The notes beneath the pieces were generated by a model. It ran no database searches. It saw nothing but the letters and a program-made list of their open reading frames with translations, and was not told where the DNA came from. Positions 1 through 11,070 of a stretch of 64,000 nt of DNA are shown piece by piece. The translations under genes and the position numbers were made by a program. How positions within the stretch are numbered: position 1 is the first letter of the stretch; every line of letters starts with the position of its first letter. The DNA is from Haliclystus octoradiatus (lineage: Eukaryota; Cnidaria; Staurozoa; Stauromedusae; Haliclystidae): positions 13,219,751 through 13,283,750 of the forward strand of contig OU744453.1 of NCBI GenBank assembly GCA_916610825.1. The letters run 5' to 3'.

Positions 1-978
1 ATGAGATGAAGTCTGTTAAAAATTGTTAAAAATTATCATGAAAGTTTTTTGTTTTGTCAAACGAGCATGCAGAGAAAGAGCATGGAATCCGAGGAAAAAT
101 CAAAAACCGGAAAAAGCTGCTATATATATATGCTTGGAAAAATTTGAATGAGATCCGACGTTCATCTTATTTTAGAAAATAATTTACGAATATTTGTTAT
201 TACATTTAGTAAATAATTTGTTTCACATTTACTAAACTCGAAACTTGACCTGGGAGACACACGGAAAACAAAAGCCGCTCGACTCGCAGGCTCGTGATTT
301 TTATGACCATTTAGCGCTTCGCACGTATCGCCCCACGGAACATTCCTCGTTTAGTAAATATGAATACAACCATGGCAAGTATTTTGTAACCCTTTAATCA
401 AAAGTGTCGTAGCAATGGGAGTTATCAATCATTACTCTGAGCAAAAAGAGATATCAAATTAATCAAATCTGCAGGCATTCGACAGGTGATACCTTTTACA
501 TTAGGCCTCACTATAGTAAATCCCCACAAATAATTGAGCTAAAACTTACTAATAGTTTTTATATTATTATATTATATTAGATTTTACAGTATTCTCAACA
601 TATCAGTGAGATATGCATAGTTTCTCAACTTTTTCATTAGTCAACTTAAATCAGCTTGTGCGCCGGCTCATCTCTCCAAGAGGAGTAGAAAACAGTAATA
701 AAACACACAATAGGGCTGTACGCAGGTTAGGTTTCTGTTAGAGTTTGGTAGCTAGGCTCCAGACTCCTTCCGATCTGTATATACAATGTGTAATATAATG
801 TATAGTTCATTTGTCAGTGTATCTCGTCCATTGATTGTTGAATAAATATATCAACCGAACCTACATGCATTATTATGTTGTCGTTATCTAAACATAACAG
901 TTTCTCTAGATTCTTTTGACTTTTTTATTATTATTTTTCGTGCATAAGGGCCTGAATGGGACCGATTGACAAGGGTGC
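1..978. other. No gene recognised
   Basis: AT-rich sequence without a convincing exon on either strand. Around 717-865 there is a TGTA...TACA-bounded segment with an AATAAA near its end that resembles a small LTR, but no target duplication or partner was found. Confidence 0.4.
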
Positions 979-986
979 TTACTTAA

Positions 987-1331
987 CCCGGTAGGGGTAA
1001 CTCCAGTTCTTCAGGGATGGGGTGGGGGTGCCACTTTGGAAAAGGCAAAGTACCCAAACAGTTCCAAAAAATTCTGTTGATGCTGCTCAAAACTAAATTA
1101 AAAAAATTTGAAAATACTAACTAAAAAGTTCCAACAGGTTGATTGATTTTAGGTAAATTCACAAAAATGCTGCAAAATTTTTTCAAAAATCTTGAAAAAG
1201 TCAAAATAGGATACCCAAAAGTTCCAACATTTGAAATCTCATACCTAAAAAGCTTTTTCTCAGCTGTAATATTGACCCAAAAAAGTGGCATGTCCCCGTA
1301 TAGCCGTCATATAGGAGTTACCCCCCGTGTG
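987..1331. mobile_element. MITE with G/C-rich ends, 8-bp target duplication
   Basis: The element starts CCCGGTAGGGGTAACTCC and ends GGAGTTACCCCCCGTGTG, so the ends are imperfect inverted repeats built on GGGGTAACTCC. It is flanked on both sides by TTACTTAA (979-986 and 1332-1339), an 8-bp duplication. The interior carries the family words 'gtgccactttggaaaa', 'gtacccaaa' and 'cgtccccgtatagccgtcat', found again in about ten copies through the window. No transposase is encoded; an 8-bp duplication is typical of hAT-type mobilisation. Confidence 0.75.
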
Positions 1332-1845
1332 TTACTTAAATTACTGGTCAAAGTTAGGTCAAAGTTGAACCGTATTTAGTTGGGGGGAAGGAGGGGTTTC
1401 CAGCCTGAGAAAAATTTTGTCGGTAAGTTCTTCTCTTAATACACTCCTTTCAAAAATCAAAATGAGGTTATGGGCCCTGTCACAACTGTGACTCGGGCAA
1501 GTGCTTATAAACTGTTTGCTCCTTGGGTGATTTCTTTGATCGAGGCATAATGTAAAAGGATTCATTGAATGAATCAATAATAACTTCAATGTATTTTTAT
1601 TATAGTACGTACTTCTCGGCAATAGAGACTAGTCCCGAGGCTAGTAGATTTAGCAAGATTAATGTTCCATTTATATTACATGGATATGAGGTTGATTATA
1701 ATTGAGGCTGACATCATATTGGTTCAGTAAACTCACATAATAATTACTGTCATGTAGAATTATTAGTACTTATACAAAAGCGTAAGCTTAAGTCATAGGG
1801 TTACATGAAGTTTAGTGTTCTACTTCTCATCCTAGATTTACCCAG

Positions 1846-1998
1846 GTGCCACGAATAACAAAAGCCATACGAAAGCCGACTGACAACAACAGTGCAGTGG
1901 ACCGAGCATATGGTCTAGATGCTGGAAGTCACACGAGTTTAAATATCAACGAGAAAACTACAAATAATAGTTCCGTTATGAATCTATTAATATTATAA
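1846..1998 (+). CDS. Candidate terminal exon, unknown gene
   Basis: A pyrimidine-rich acceptor (tttacccag) precedes a 50-codon open frame (VPRITKAIRKPTDNNSAVDR...) ending in TAA, with an AATAAA about 50 bp downstream. The peptide is polar and unlike any family I recognise. No upstream exon could be paired with it inside the window, so it may be chance. Confidence 0.2.
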   Translation: MPRITKAIRKPTDNNSAVDRAYGLDAGSHTSLNINEKTTNNSSVMNLLIL

Positions 1999-2186
1999 AT
2001 GAAAATACAACTTTCTACCTGAAACATTTATACCAGCTCATGGCAATAAATGAAGAATCTCAGAAGAGAGAAATCCTAACCATGGTCTAACCCACCGCTG
2101 CCATTTCTCAAATTCACGATTGAAAATTTAAAAATAAATGAACTAGGCCTAAGAAAATGTTGAATGTAATTGCATTAATTAATTAC

Positions 2187-2279
2187 CTGTGGTATTGGAA
2201 ATGATCTTAATCGCTTATCTTTTATACCAAAATACTTCAATTGCAAACTTTCTTTCAAACTGTCAAGTTTTTCTCCCAT
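2187..2279 (-). CDS. Candidate first coding exon, unknown gene
   Basis: Thirty-one codons start at an ATG at 2279 (MGEKLDSLKESLQLKYFGIK...) and end PIPQ at a good donor, CAG|gtaatt. The frame remains open upstream to a GTG at 2366. The peptide is amphipathic and rich in Lys, Leu and Glu, a gene-like composition, but I recognise no family. A perfect CRE lies about 115 bp upstream of the ATG. The rest of the gene would lie leftward and was not found. It would be transcribed away from TMEM243. Confidence 0.3.
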
Positions 2280-2393
2280 ATTAAAGTTAAAAACCAGCGA
2301 CAAAAATTTATTTTCTTGGTTGCACAATGCAAATTTAGTCTTAAAAACATCTGATTGATTGAACACGAAAAAACATTAGAATTCCAATGGCAC

Positions 2394-2401
2394 TGACGTC
2401 A
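2394..2401. promoter_or_regulatory. CRE site TGACGTCA
   Basis: A perfect palindromic cAMP-response element upstream of the candidate minus-strand exon, with a TTACGTCA half-match near 2440. CRE is a known CREB/ATF site; promoter function here is inferred. Confidence 0.4.
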
Positions 2402-3450
2402 TGGTTTATTGAAAGCATGACAATGCCGCTATTGTTCAGTTTACGTCAATGAAAATAACAGCTCTACAAATTAACTGCAAATTACATTGTTTCAAATTAA
2501 TTTTAATCATTTTAGTAATGTTTTATCTTTAGCAAATACTGTAATGTAAATATCAAGTTGAGTGTAATTGCATTGAATCGAGATAGCTGAGGGTCAATCC
2601 GTAGCCTGCAGAATACAATGCTCTTTTATAAAGACACATTTTTGTAATTCTGTTATTATTATAATAATATCTGTAAATAAGAAGTTGGGTGTCTTTTATA
2701 TGTCCTATATCAATATTGGTTCTCCTGCAGTGCAGTGTACAAGGTATCGGAACTTACAATAGTTGAAATATGCAGTTCTTTTTCAGGGGAGGCCATCCCC
2801 ACTTTATTGATAAAACATGCACTTTCTGTGAGGTATTCTATTATTATAAGACATGTTACGTGTTATCTTGTGTTGTTATCCTCTGGAATATCCCCCAAGA
2901 ATTGTGATCCTTTAATCCTCTTTTTTTAACCCTTCCTTTCGAAATAGCTGATTTCAGATTGGAATATAGCCTCGCATTTTGCGATCCGAGCCTCGCTTCT
3001 TGAAAACCACTTCAAACATTTGGTGAGATTTCGAGTCACAAGCTGAGGATTAGATTTTACAAAGTATAACTTGTGACAGTGTAAACCGCAATATCTCAGA
3101 ATAACGTTATACTTACCTCTGTAAAGTTGACTAGACAGCAACATTGGGTAGTTGATATTGATGTTCGGATTGTTTCAAGATACATGGTGATTCAATAGAT
3201 AGTGTAGACGCTGCTGTCGGGCTACCATTTTGGACAGTCCAACTGAACCATTTCGACACTATTGGTCACAAATACGCTAATTGGATAGGAGGTATTTGAT
3301 TTTACATCTCCATGTGATTCAACAATCACGCAAATGGTTCTCATTTAGCTATTGACGCATTATCTAACAGTGAAAGTTTTATTTTAGTTTCCTTCAATGT
3401 GAAACCAACATTTTGTTTTGAATTTGGGCTTGGTCGTTTGGTTTTTGGAG

Positions 3451-6400
3451 ATGTATCAAAGTGCTGCTACTTCCAGCTCTAAAATGGATTCTTATGGCAT
3501 GGATAGGCCGCTGTTTGGTGAATCAACACCAAAGGTAATGACCAAAACCAAACAAGTATTCTGCATTTATGGGTTGGTGTTGATTGCCATGTAGCCTATA
3601 TATAGGCCAACTCATGCCAATGCAGGCTTATTATGTTATATTGTTTATCCAAGAGGGTGAATGCACTAGGCCTATATATGAGAGATTCACGACGCTAGAT
3701 ACCACACTAAATCGTGTTCCTAAACTTATAAAAAAGCGAACAAACTCGGATTCGATTTTGAGTTTCAGAGTTTTGACTTTTGGTATACGTCAAAATCAGA
3801 ATTAGTAGGCATATAATAGCATCAGTTATAGGATAAGAAAATAACTAATAAGTTATTATCCCAAATTATTATTCACCAAAGTAAAAATGTTTTGAATTGT
3901 TATTAGCCTACATAAATATTCTCTGAAACCTTCAGAACACCAAATATATATCACGACATTAAAATATTGAAAATGCTGGGCCACGTCGCTGAAAAGTTTC
4001 GATGAATCAAACACAGAATAGAATTATGAATGCATAGATATGTTGAATATTGTTTCTGTCTTATATTTATTCCAAACAGTCGATCCAATCAGGTGCTATG
4101 AATTCTTTTACAAACTATTTAAGATTTAATTTGGATCGATTGACACGTCCATGTTTATTATCTATCTACGCATGCACAAAGGACACACGGAACACCGCTG
4201 AAAAGTTTTGATAAATCAAACACAGAATAGAATTATGAATGCATAGAGATGTTGAATATCGTTTCTGTCTTATATTTATTCCAAACAGTCGATCCAATCA
4301 GGTGCTATGAATTCTTTTACAAACTATTTAAGATTTAATTTGGATCGATCGACACGTCCATGTTTATTATCTATCTACGCATGCGCAAAGGACACACGGA
4401 GCATTATCTTCTGAGAACGACTTTCCGGCAGCCGGAACAATATCCACCCCGAAGGTGTAGATTATGCAACTCATGAAATGTAAGTGCATGCTTTGAGTTG
4501 AAAGATCCCATCATAAAAACAGAATTAGATTTGAACCTTTAACTAATAGTTTCAAAGATTAAATTATCAACATATGACCTGTTACCTTGAAGTCATTCCA
4601 ATGTCGGTAGATGGCAGATAGACTCCTTGACCCTTTCTGTCGAACATGCCAGATTGGAGAGTTTGACATGGAATTTTACTTTTGTGGCAAGTGCTGGGAG
4701 TATCATTTTTTGACTGGACTTTATTTTGCAAAATGTAGCTCTAGATTTGTGAAGTGTTGTCCTGCTAAGCCAGACTGCAGAGAAGCGGCAACTGCATTCC
4801 CAAGATTATGGGGATTAACTCAGTGGCAGAGCAACTAAACTTCAAATCTGATCATATGTGATCGACTGTGGTTCAAATCTCCCGAAGGCCAACTCAGCCT
4901 TGACTTTATCTAAAAATATCAAATAAGTACCATTTAAGGATGGCGAATGGGCTTGTCCAGAAGGATTTGCATTGTGAGTAGCTACGGTGCATCATTGCGC
5001 ATTGACAATTGAGACCTATCTTCCATAAGATCTGTTGAAATTAGGGATGAGACGATTACCAAATTTACCGATGTTCGAAGCCGATTAGTTCTCAGCAGAT
5101 TAGTCATAGTAATCGACCGATTAATCGAATGTTTCGATTATTTCTCACTCAAACAAACCATTACAAAATATTGGCTGTATGACAACACGCGGACCGTAGA
5201 TATTTTCAACCGTGCTCACGTGTTTTATTCATCAACGCTAATGTGTTGACCTTTTTCACGTTATAACAATAGAAGGTGTCAAATGGCATGACGAATTATT
5301 CAAATGTTTTGAATTACAAAACAATGTAAACAAACAGTAGCGACTATTTCGGAACTTTCGTTTCAAATTTCATTGTCAAATAATAATCGATTCAACGATT
5401 AAAAATTAATTTATTTGCCGATGCCGATTATTTTTCGATTACTAAAAATAGCGCCGATGATCGGCAAAATCGATTATTTTCAGAACAATCGTCTCATCCC
5501 TAGTTGAAATTGATCTGCAGTGTCACAGCTGAGATCCATAAAGAGCATCAAAGATCATTGCTCTCAGTGAAAAGAGCCACTCGTCTGGAAATAGGGGGAG
5601 CGGTGCGGGTGCCTTGGATAGGGCGATATTGTCTCAATTTTTACTATTCTTTACAATAAGCGTCTTTGGAGTTACTTGCCGATTTCATATTTCTTATTGT
5701 TAATGCCAGTCCCTAAGGAAAAACGCGGGATAATTCTATTGAATTAACTCTGTTTATCCCACCTCAGAACAATGAAACTTTTAAACTCCAAGGAGGCTTA
5801 TTGGAGTCAGATGTAGTTTTACTCAAAAACTTTTGTTTGATTTGTTTTACCTAGGATAAATATATCAACTATATCCTTGGTCTTGTGGCTTCGTTAACAG
5901 TCTTGGTAAGCTACTAATATGATTCTTAACATGCTAGTATGATATAAGTTCCTAGACATCTCTTAAATGGACTCTTATTCTGAATCAAAATCTCTATAAA
6001 TGTTACTAACACTAACTTTTAGCATAAGAAATCATATCTTCATCTTCTCATTTTTCAGCTTTAGATTGCAACATTTTACTTGTTTGTTTATTTAATTTAT
6101 TTTCATCAGTGGGTGTGTTTATGATTGTTTCTCTGGGCAAAAACAGACATCTCACTAGAGATAAAGAATATACAAAGGCACATTGGGTAGGTAGGCAGGG
6201 TCTGACAAAAGTAGCAGACAAAAGTAGGAATCCTTGAATCTTGGATTCCAAAAGGTTGGATCAAAGTCAGAAGCAAATTATATTTTGAAGGATTTATTGG
6301 TCAAACATCAACATCAAAAATCGGAAGTAAATGTTAGAATGCCTCAAGGAAGGCTGAACCTTTTGTCGGACGGGCCTGTAGTTAGGGCAACGTCATATAC

Positions 6401-8197
6401 ATTGAAATTATTATCGAATTGATCCAGAGGGATGTTTAATTGTTTATATAATGATATTGATGTGTTGCATAACGCTGCTCGGACTTCACAATTAAAGCTC
6501 ATCTGCCAACATTGATATCAATGTCATTAATGGGCCTACTGTTCATCATCACTGTGAACAAAAAGCACTGAAACAAGTGGAAAGCGCCAAATTAGTTTAT
6601 GAATGAACCGTCTGAAGAGCAGCTTACGCGTAATTCAAAGTAACGGACTAAGCTCTTAATCTTTGATTCAACCCTTCGTATATCGCTCTGCATTTAGCAT
6701 TGAGCACTTTTATTGATGTTTTACTTTATACATGTTTAATTATAAGTAGTTGTATATAGTTGCTCTGGTGCCTATTGTAAGAGTACTTCATGATTTGATT
6801 TAATTTCTGTTTCTTCTTTAGGCAACAGTTATCAGTGCCTTTGCACGACCGTTCCCACCTAATGGACTCCATGTCTTCTTGGCATTAGTAATTATCTTGA
6901 ATTGTATATCAAATATTCTTTTGGTTAGTATATTATTTTGCAGTCGTTTTATCTAAACCAATCAGCACACTTACATTTTAGTGGTATTTAATTTTCAAGG
7001 ACAGGAGATGATTTGGGTCATGCAATTGCTTTCCTTCTGTTTTGAGACAGACCCTTGACTAATGAATTAATATATATTTCTTTAGAATAAACAATATTTT
7101 TTAGAAATTAAGTGAAATGTCCAACTGGCGCTATTGTTGTAGTGTTGATCAGCTGCAGTTGAATCCTGGGGGGTCACTTCATATGGTTGGTATATTATTG
7201 AGTAGAATGTTTTGGGTAACTGTCTACATTTTGCCCTGAATAAAATATTTGACGTATCAATTTGAGGATTAACATTTTTTCTGGGGGGGGGGGGTTGGAA
7301 TTGAAATTGGCACACCCTGTACCTGAAACTCCTGAGTTACCCCCTGGAGGTGTATCATCTGTTCTGTAAGTATGTATCTGTATAATGTGGAAAATCTGAT
7401 GTTATCCTGTTTCACTGCGACAATCATGTCTGAACATAGCACAAGCAAGAAGAGACACATAATGGAGGGTGATACCTATGTGCTTAATATATTCAGCACA
7501 GCTCTTACACATTCTGGGTTGTATACACTTCTCTAGAAGGGTGTTGTTGTCCACTAAATTGTAGTTAATTTTCATATATGTTGTTATCAATGCAAAATTT
7601 TGATGATAGATTTAATTTAATGCAAATTTCAAAGCTATTAGATATCCAGTAATTGATTATTTTCATATCCTAATCAATTCCCATATATACAGCCAAATCT
7701 ATATACCATTGTTGTTTTGATTATTATTTTCTTACTTCATATGATAGATTGGGCTGTTGCCAAGAAATTGCCCCATGTGCTGCTCCAGCAATTCCTTGAC
7801 TAGGAGGTTTTTCCCAGAAGAAAACATTTCAAAAACACATACTAAAAGTATCAAGATTGTTCACAACAATCAAAATTTTCTACCCAAACCCAGCAACACA
7901 GGGGCTTTATATTCCCGACAGGGAGTCCTTAGCCCTCTTTTTTCTCTGGTACTGCCCCTGAATTGCTTACTGTGTCTATGCCTTGAAAAACATATTATTG
8001 ATAAACTCAGTATGTTGTACCCTGGGTAAGCATCTAATTGTATCAGGGTTTGTAATTTTATTTGATTTTTTGTTGTGTAGATCTATTGGTACAGAGAAGG
8101 GGATCTTGACCCTAAATTTCGCAATCTCATTTATTACAATACACTTGTTACAATATTATTATGTGTAGCTGCATTTTTAATTATTTTCAAAAAATAA
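3451..8197 (+). CDS. TMEM243: TMEM243-like four-pass membrane protein
   Basis: Four coding exons, 3451-3534, 5855-5905, 6822-6923 and 8081-8197, all joined in phase 0 by GT-AG introns, give 117 aa; human TMEM243 has 118. The N-terminus carries the PLFGE motif. Hydrophobic segments cover roughly residues 32-52, 61-80 and 97-114 (the first may split with the junction), so three to four membrane passes are expected. The diagnostic block IYWYREGDLDPKFRNLIYY sits at the start of exon 4, as in the vertebrate protein. The function of the family is unknown. An in-frame ATG at 3484 would shorten the N-terminus by 11 residues; I kept the upstream ATG. Intron 1 holds a tandem duplication and a SINE with a nested hAT-type MITE. 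The AATAAA at 8193 overlaps the stop codon. Confidence 0.9.
3987..4404 (+). repeat. Two-copy 209-bp tandem repeat
   Basis: Two nearly identical 209-bp units follow each other directly, each beginning cgctgaaaagttt and ending in 'acacgga'. They lie in TMEM243 intron 1. The few differences suggest a fairly recent duplication. Confidence 0.85.
4808..5640 (+). mobile_element. tRNA-derived SINE, interrupted copy
   Basis: The head resembles a tRNA: A box ATTAACTCAGTGGCAGAGC, B box GGTTCAAATCT. It is followed by the SINE body shared with copies near 14.5, 23.4, 25.9 and 31.7 kb ('tcagccttgactttatct', 'gatctgcagtgtc'). The body is split at 5042-5502 by a nested element that duplicated 8 bp of it. 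It lies in TMEM243 intron 1. Confidence 0.75.
5042..5502. mobile_element. hAT-type MITE nested in SINE
   Basis: Perfect 16-bp terminal inverted repeats, TAGGGATGAGACGATT and its complement, are flanked by the 8-bp duplication GTTGAAAT (5034-5041 and 5503-5510). The interior repeats 'cgattatt' words and contains no open frame of note. Removing the element and one duplication restores a continuous SINE, confirming the borders. Confidence 0.85.
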
Positions 8198-8875
8198 AAA
8201 AACAATCGTATATTAAAATTGTAAAAAATTTATATTGATATTATTATTATTTCTTCATTGACATAATTGTTTACTTGTTAAACAATTCTTTATCTTTCTG
8301 TTGAAGCAGAACTTAATTATTCATTATTCTTAATATTGATTATAGATATAATTATACATAGGATAAAATATTTTGTATTCATATACGTACCGCAATTTCA
8401 TACATTTTTCTGTAGTTAGTTGAAACATTTTTAATTATTCCATGACATGACCAATTCAATATGATTGTGGCTTTTGTTAGTTGTTCATATTTTTCAATTT
8501 AATTTTCATCTCGAAACTCTTTTCTTTCTCATACGCTCTTACATCTAATGATGCTATAGTGTTTATGCACTAGTCAATTGATAACCTGACCCCCCACCCC
8601 CGAGGCATAGCCAGAATGAGCTGGGCGTGAGCCGTAGTAAAATGATTTGTAAAAAATGCTATAAATTATAAATTCATTACAACCGTGAAGATTTGCATTT
8701 TTCTAAGCATGGTTGCACTTGTATACTTTCAAAAACAGCAAAGAAAAATTCGTAAACATTCGGGAGGAGATGGTTGCAGAACGGTCAGTAGATACGAAAG
8801 AGGATGGGTGATATCCAAAAGCCTAGAGCTGCGTACAGAGGAAAGGGAGTGTCAAACATTAGAACATTTAATGAG
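8198..8875. other. Intergenic, no gene seen
   Basis: AT-rich 3' flank of TMEM243. No exon, RNA gene or clear repeat was recognised. Confidence 0.5.
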
Positions 8876-9052
8876 TACCCGTGGGGTGGGGGTACTTCGA
8901 TAGTTTTTTTTTGACTGGGTGTGCCATTTTCAGAAATTGAGGAAAACCGTAAAAAATCTTTAAATTGACACTGTAAAGTTCACGAGAATTTGGAGAAAGG
9001 CACCCCTTGAAATTGGCACGTCCCCGTAAAGCCTATGTCCCCCAGGAGTGAG
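8876..9052. repeat. Shortened copy of the GGGGTAACTCC MITE family
   Basis: It begins 'acccgtggggtgggggtact', carries 'ggcacgtccccgtaaagcc' and ends in a C-run. Terminal repeats have decayed and no duplication was found. Confidence 0.5.
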
Positions 9053-10015
9053 CACGTACTTTATGGATGGCCCCTAACTGTATTTGCCATTTTCTGAATA
9101 AAAGCATGAAAAAAGTACTGTATATACATGGTGTATAACGTTGAACGGGTTGATAATGCTATTATTTACGATAACATTTTTGAGGTTATCTTCTCGTAAT
9201 CCTGTTATCATTCTTGCACAAAAATAATACGTATGATAGAATCAGTTTTGGATTTTAAACGTTTCAGAGTAAGAAAAATATGCAGATGCTCACTGGAACC
9301 CAGTGTCGCTGCAATCGAACTTATCCGCGTTGCATTTACCACGATTCCTATTTTGCATCAGTCACAATTAAAATTGACAATTTAAGGAATTGACAGTTGA
9401 AGTGAATTGACAATTAGAAATTTTAAAAATCGGGTAATATCCCTGGAATCAGAAGATTCTAGCTTGTTCTTAAAGGCTCGACCCTAAATTGCTTGGCTAT
9501 TCGGAAGATTGGAATTACACAGAACTGAGACTTGAACTCCTGAAACATCTAGAACATTGTAGAACATATGAGAACCTACATGATTATCCGTATCATACGA
9601 ATCGTATGACTCAAAATGACCTGAAACATCTAAAACATTCTAGATGTTCCAGGAAGGTCCCTACATACTCATGGACATGGAATTATTGATATACGAGACT
9701 AGAAGAAGTAGAAGCAGAAAATCAGTTAAAGCAAGATTGAAGAAGCTTGAATAAATATAAAAATTTGAAGAACTCTTTTATAGATTTTCCAAGTTTTTGG
9801 AACTCTTTGGGTAGCATTTATAGGTTGAGTAGATGTTGTTATGTAACAAATGTTTCAAATCATAAACAAATCAAAATATTGACCCAACGCTCAGTGATTG
9901 ATACATGATACACTACACAGAGGGGTAGGGAATATACTTCCATATACTATTAGGCACCCTATATTCATTAACATAAAACCACTTTCTCCAATAATGAAGA
10001 ACTCAATCATCTTCG
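9053..10015. other. Intergenic, no gene seen
   Basis: Only short degenerate repeats are visible, such as recurring 'acatctagaacat' words at 9540-9660. The 66-codon frame over these words is not gene-like. Confidence 0.4.
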
Positions 10016-10318
10016 AATCCCGGAGGGGAGTAACTCCAGCTCTCCAGGGACGGGGGCGGGTGCCACTTTGGAAAAAGGTGAAGTACCCAAAAAGTTCCAA
10101 AAATTCTGTTGATGCTACTCAATTCAAAAAATTCAAAGATGCTACCAAAAAAGTTCCAGTAGGTTGATGGATTTCAAGAATACACAAAAATGATGTTTTC
10201 AAAAATTCTTGAAAAAGTCAAAAATAGTCAAAAAGTTATTTATCAGCTGAAATTTGGACCCCCCAAAAAGTGGCACGTCCCCGCATAGCCGTCATAGTGG
10301 AGTTACCCCCCCCCCGAG
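10016..10318. mobile_element. GGGGTAACTCC-family MITE copy
   Basis: It runs from 'aatcccggaggggagtaact' to 'ggagttaccccccccccgag', in the same orientation as the copy at 0.99 kb, and shares its interior words. The flanks do not show a perfect duplication. Confidence 0.65.
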
Positions 10319-11070
10319 TTCCGATCTGAGTTTGATTTCTTCTTCCTGAATACACAACGCAAAATGATGTCCAGCAAATTACATTCTGTTGCACTAATAA
10401 CCACGCGGTACAACCAGGTGTACCTAGGGTGTACCTATTACCTAACAAGTAGCTAGATAATCAATTGCTGCCACCAAAAATCCAGGAGTCGTGAAGGATT
10501 GAATAAACTTGTAAAATTCATCAACATCGGAGAAGATTTTTGACGGATAGTTCCATTGCTAGAAACATAAAGTAATTAATTCACATGAAATCTTCGTTAT
10601 AAAGTGAATAAATATAGCTTCGCTGCTTCATAGCATTCATAATTTCAAGTATATAGGATACAATCTGTGGGAAAGGAGATGAAATTCACGCATCAACGTT
10701 ATTATTAGCTGACTTGATGACATACAGGTCAATGATTGTAATTTCGAGAATCACAAGTATTTCAAGATTAGATTTCCAGCTCAGTAAAGAATCTCAAACA
10801 TAAGCAATCCGTGCCAATGAGAGGCGCTCAATGAAAAGTGCTGAACAGGTTATCAAATACAACTATATTTTCAAGTATATCTTCATGTAACCTCATTTTC
10901 ATTTGACTTTAAGCAAAAATTGTTATTGTGAAAGGAAAGTCAGAGAGCAAACTTTCGCTATGCAATATCTGAGTTTTGGCTAGTGGATTTCTGGACACAT
11001 TGTATACGGCAGATGATTATTCCATGATTTTGAATTACACATTATTGTTTCAGACTACGTCATCTGGAAG

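Noticed and set aside
717..865. Possible solo LTR (TGTA...TACA with AATAAA)
   Set aside because: No target-site duplication, primer-binding site or second copy in the window.
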